DNA from: Lingula anatina | Lineage: Eukaryota > Brachiopoda > Lingulata > Lingulida > Lingulidae | Assembly (NCBI RefSeq): GCF_001039355.2 | Contig: NW_019775413.1 | Span: 233,237-297,236, forward strand | Direction of reading: 5' to 3' | DNA: 64,000 bases | Shown: positions 60,394-64,000 of the stretch, in pieces | Position numbering within the stretch: position 1 is the stretch's first letter | Layout of the letters: each line of letters starts with the position of its first letter | Made by a program: the position numbers and the translations under genes | Notes under the pieces: model-generated | The model's database searches: none | Told to the model about the DNA's origin: nothing | Seen by the model: the letters and a program-made list of their open reading frames with translations, nothing else

Positions 60394-61386
60394 CAGACTT
60401 GACATTTAATATGGAATATTTCAGTTTCGAAGGTATGTCTAGGTAAAAATGCGTTCTTTTTTCAAAAAACTCCGATCNNNNNNNNNNNNNNNNNNNNNNN
60501 NNNNNNNNNNNNNNNNNNNNNNNNNNNNNNNNNNNNNNNNNNNNNNNNNNNNNNNNNNNNNNNNNNNNNNNNNNNNNNNNNNNNNNNNNNNNNNCCGGGT
60601 CTAAAGTGACAAGGGTGATTGACAGCGTCAGTATTTGGAGTGGATACCACATTGGTGCCAAAACACCAATGGTAGTCATCGACGAAAACCTGAACCAGAT
60701 CAAATTAAGGAATAATCTCGGAACCACTTGACTATCATTTGATAGGGGGCACCTTAGGAACGATTTTAGGTTGCACGGTGAGGTTGCCGGTTCACACAGA
60801 GCACTTTTAATAGCAGATAACTTACAGAACCAAGGGAATGAGCAGCTACCCTGGTCATCAAAATCGCCACATTTGAACCACATAGGCAATATTTCGGTAG
60901 GCCATTACTCGCCGAATCAACTGCCTACATGTTCTACAACAAAACTGGACCAAATTGGACAATTTTAGACCGATGCCTAGAATATTATTCCCGATTGAAC
61001 TCTAAAAACCTACCCCAAGGAATGCCTTGCCGCTTGAGAGAGCTGGCAACAGCCAGGCGTAACAGCGGCCATTCTTGTGACTAGCAATTGACATGAGGGT
61101 CTTTTATGGAGCGTATAACTCTTTTACAGAAGATAATTTGGAAAATATGGAGATCCAAAATATCTCTTTTAATGGAAGTCGTATGGCATAGAATAGGCAA
61201 TGTGTTTTTGTTTGCTTCTCAGGCGAATTCCATTAATGAATTGATGTCCCAATGACATCAAAGTGATAATTTAAAGTTATTAAAACACGATTTTAATCCT
61301 TATTTTCATTTATCAGTCAGCAAAATAGGAAAAAACCGATAAAAAATTACTTGGAAAAAAATATTCCATATTAAATGTCAAGTACG
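60394..61386 (+). mobile_element. Tc1-like transposon family B copy 3, with an assembly gap
   Basis: Family ends CAGACTTGACATTTAATATGG and the inverted form ending ...AAGTACG, flanked by TA at 60392-60393 and 61387-61388. The interior, 60600-61080, aligns with 11238-12834 and encodes a broken plus-strand transposase (I-G-A-K-T-P; W-S-S-K-S-P-H-L-N-H-I). N bases at 60478-60594 replace much of the N-terminal half. Confidence 0.85.
60478..60594. other. assembly gap, 117 N
   Basis: Run of N. Frames crossing it are not real. Confidence 1.
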
Positions 61387-61406
61387 TATATATGAATATT
61401 TTTATT

Positions 61407-62589
61407 GTGATAATGCAACTCCAGGGTAGCTAGAGTATTAATATCATCAAACAAATTATTTTATCCTAATTTCATTTTCATGGAGCACAAGCATAGAAAG
61501 TTTTAGAAATAGAAGTACAGAAAAATTTGTTAAAAATCTGATAAAATAATTTATTTAAAGTCATAATAACTCTTCGTTTTGGCCAAAAATTGGATTTTCC
61601 TGGAAAAAACGGCAATTTTCCCGTACTTACCAATGGTCAACGACCCCATTCCTGCATTCAAAGTTAATCAAGGGTTTTTTTCCTAAACGTACGGTTTTTT
61701 CGTTAAAATCACTTAAGAGATTTTAACTGACGGAGCCCTCTCTCACATTGCAATAGTCACTGGTGACCTGCTTAAAACCGCGGGAAAAGCAGACAACAAC
61801 AACACTATTTATGTCTCCTCCATCCCAGTGCATCACAAACTTGCATATTCCCGTTCATAGCAAAAGAGAATGCAACAAAGACTATCGGGTGTTCGTGATT
61901 TGGCCAAACAAGGCCGCTTTTATTAAATAAACTCACTATCCTAATAATTTTAACAACACAACGTATCGTGCGCGACAACAGAATGAGCGCAAAATGGGTC
62001 AGGCAGTGACGTCCCCTGGTATAAGTAGCAACATGTGCCTCAATTGGGACCACCCCTCTAGGTAGAATTGAGCATGTGCAGAATGCGCATGTGCGTAAAT
62101 AAGCTCTGGAGATTGTTGTCGCCATAAAATATCGTTTGACTACGCCAAACTTTCCTATAACAATAATATAAGATCCATGAGATATATTCGTCTTTTTGTT
62201 AAAAATGCATTTATATCCACAATGTGTGCCATTCTGTTATGCGTTATCCGACGCACTGTACAAAAACTCGCAACTTACGTCTGCGTCTGTAATCAACGCG
62301 TTTGGCGCCATGTAATTTTGGTCTCGAATGAACACGAGAATCCGCGTGACACCATTACGTCATTAGCAACGGATGCCTTGATGACCGGGAAGAAAAGCAT
62401 CGAAAGCCCTATTGACAAGCACAGATTTTAGTTTTACTACAATAACGGCCGTTTGAGTGGTAAAATACAATGGAATATATTTCCATGCGTTGTTTACAAT
62501 GTATTTCTTGCGGAATTTTGAATCTCAAAGGAAGAGTTATTATTGCTTTAATCATGTTTATATTCTCTATCCTGGAGTTGCATTATCAC
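61407..62589. mobile_element. nested TIR element related to the 59017 element
   Basis: Outer inverted repeats GTGATAATGCAACTCCAGG (61407-61425 and, inverted, 62571-62589). Inside them a second pair, TTAAAG..AATAACTCTTC at 61555-61575 and its inverse near 62530-62552, matches the ends of family P. It carries the same central landmark, a 26-bp near-palindrome at 61702-61727. The 106-codon minus frame at 61805-62125 is unrecognised and not a transposase. Confidence 0.6.
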
Positions 62590-62648
62590 ACTAAATCTTT
62601 TTTTTTAAATAATGAAAAGATTTGAACGTTTTACTCTTTACTTTATAA

Positions 62649-62700
62649 GTGTGTGTGTGTGCGTGTGTGTGTGTGTGTGAGTGTGTATATATATATATTT

Positions 62701-62773
<73 letters not shown>
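62649..62773. repeat. compound (GT)n(AT)n microsatellite
   Basis: GT run with GC/GA interruptions to about 62686, then AT run to 62773 broken by TTTAAA at 62698-62703. Confidence 0.95.
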
Positions 62774-62776
<3 letters not shown>

Positions 62777-62845
62777 GGAGGTCGCCGGGGGTAAATCGTC
62801 CTGGAGGGAATTGTCCGAGGGGAGGAATTGTCCTAGAATCTATAC
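62774..62845. repeat. G-rich array of GGAATTGTCC units, inverted partner of 60300-60385
   Basis: Imperfect units including GGGGGTAAATCGTCC, GGAGGGAATTGTCC and GGGGAGGAATTGTCC. Read in reverse they match the C-rich array at 60300-60385. Confidence 0.7.
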
Positions 62846-64000
62846 CCCCAAAAAAGTCACAATGGAGAGCTATAAAAACACGCTTGGCTAATATGCCTAT
62901 CTAAGTATTTGGTGAAGGATGTTTTTCTCATAAACGGAGTCGCTTTAGTGACAATAAATACGTCCTACTTACTTCGATAAAGGCAAAAAGCCTCTTCCCT
63001 TGGAAGTAACTGGAGCGCACAAAAATCTGAAATATTCAATTACAGGAAAATGGACCAAGCCTATGCGACAGAACAACGCAGTTAAGGCACAGGGGTTGCT
63101 GTTATCCCTCGTGACACTTCAAATGCTTATTCCAAATACCGCTGATCATTGTCAATACCAGACGTCATTCCACCACAGCAGTGAATCATTCTCTGATTAA
63201 TTTATGTAATGAAACACGACACACATTTGAGAAAACCTACAAGGTAGCTTCAAAAGCGTTGAAGTATTCCTTCGATAGCGTGATGGAAGACGAACTTTTC
63301 AAGATCAAGGAGTGACAGTAAATTAACAACCAGTATCGACAGCATGGGTACGTTGAGGAAGATAAATCGCCTTTCTTTGATACGGGTTACATGTTCCACC
63401 ACAAAAGTCTGTTATTAAGCTTAGCAATATTTAACAAACCCGCAAAGACAGACTACAGAGAATAAATGGCATTTGTAAGGAATGTGCATTTTCACGTGTA
63501 TTGAATAAATTGAAAAGGGAAAGAACTTGAAAAACGAAAAGATTTATGAAACCGCCATGTCAGTAGGTTCAAGCTTACATTAAGTTGGCTTAAATCATGT
63601 TTTGATGCATGCTACCACATTCTGCTGCTCTAGCGAACACCTTGGCTGTGGCTTATCTAAACTCATTTTTCCTTTGCGTCAAATTCAGAGTCAACCGCAA
63701 TTGATATTTAGCTTTATATATCATCAGACAACTCGTCGGATAGAAGAACTTGAAAAATGAAAAAAAAAAAAAACACCAATGCTTAACAACAAAAATGATA
63801 ATCCAAATGGAATCTTTAACTAGAAGCAATTTCTTCTGTTGTTCCAAATCTCACATATAGTGCTTTACATCTAAACTACTAGAGAAAACCATAATTTTTA
63901 ATTATAACTTAATTCTGGGTTATCGAGTTTTAAAACCCAAAGTTACATTATGTTGAAAATAAAGAGTTAGACCTAATTGAAACCCACAATATCTTACGGT
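62846..64000. other. no gene recognised at right edge
   Basis: AT-rich DNA. Frames at 63000-63200 (plus) and 63653-63847 (minus) are unrecognised. Confidence 0.45.

Noticed and set aside
60236-60889. 217-codon minus-strand frame
   Set aside because: Crosses 117 N, and the remainder is antisense to a broken transposase and to a C-rich array.

Overview
This is a window of AT-rich animal nuclear DNA: gene-sparse, with introns and many decayed transposons. Marine invertebrate is the best guess. The palindromes TAGGCCTA and TACATGTA recur, which I associate with ambulacrarians (sea urchins, acorn worms) and some other marine invertebrates. That assignment is inference, not proof. Only two protein genes can be supported, both class-A (rhodopsin-like) GPCRs. 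They lie about 8 kb apart and converge on each other.

Genes. (1) 44387-46836, plus strand: a five-exon opsin of the neuropsin (Opn5) type. Splicing at canonical GT-AG sites gives an uninterrupted 359-residue reading frame with the retinal-binding lysine, but it has an S-R-Y box and other departures from the family. (2) 54940-56133, minus strand: a single-exon 397-residue biogenic-amine receptor that most resembles 5-HT4 receptors. Several other long frames are shadows of repeats.

Repeats, left to right. 1-7500 holds nothing clear except a possible exon edge at the extreme left. 7560-7830 is a dense cluster of GCAAA/TTTGC half-sites. 8035-8400 is a LINE reverse-transcriptase fossil, and 9476-9900 a LINE 3' end with a simple-repeat tail, lying between two inverted repeat arms. 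11238-12834 is a degenerate Tc1-like transposon. 12915-17107 and 17386-19898 are two copies of a 2.5-kb unit. The first carries a 1660-bp Tc1-like insertion and the second preserves the exact empty site. 26753-27670 and 60394-61386 are deleted or gapped relatives of the 11238 element. 28485-29010 is a foldback-like element. 37145-38080 is a fossil L1/Tx1-like LINE reverse transcriptase. 40630-40884 is a mariner-type MITE. A MITE family with GTGTAAAGGG ends occurs at 31291, 41305, 41950, 42838, 43490 and 50021. A different small TIR element with a 6-bp target duplication sits at 53487-53746. 59017-62850 is a nest of TIR elements, inverted C/G-rich arrays, microsatellites and a 117-bp assembly gap.

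Assembly caution. Isolated single N bases sit at 17110 and 43490, each exactly or nearly at the end of the first copy of a duplicated segment. Both duplications, including the one covering the first exon of the opsin, may be allelic sequences joined in tandem rather than true duplications.

How the genes relate: both encode seven-helix receptors expected at the cell surface, one for light through retinal and one for a monoamine. Nothing in the sequence shows that they are co-regulated.
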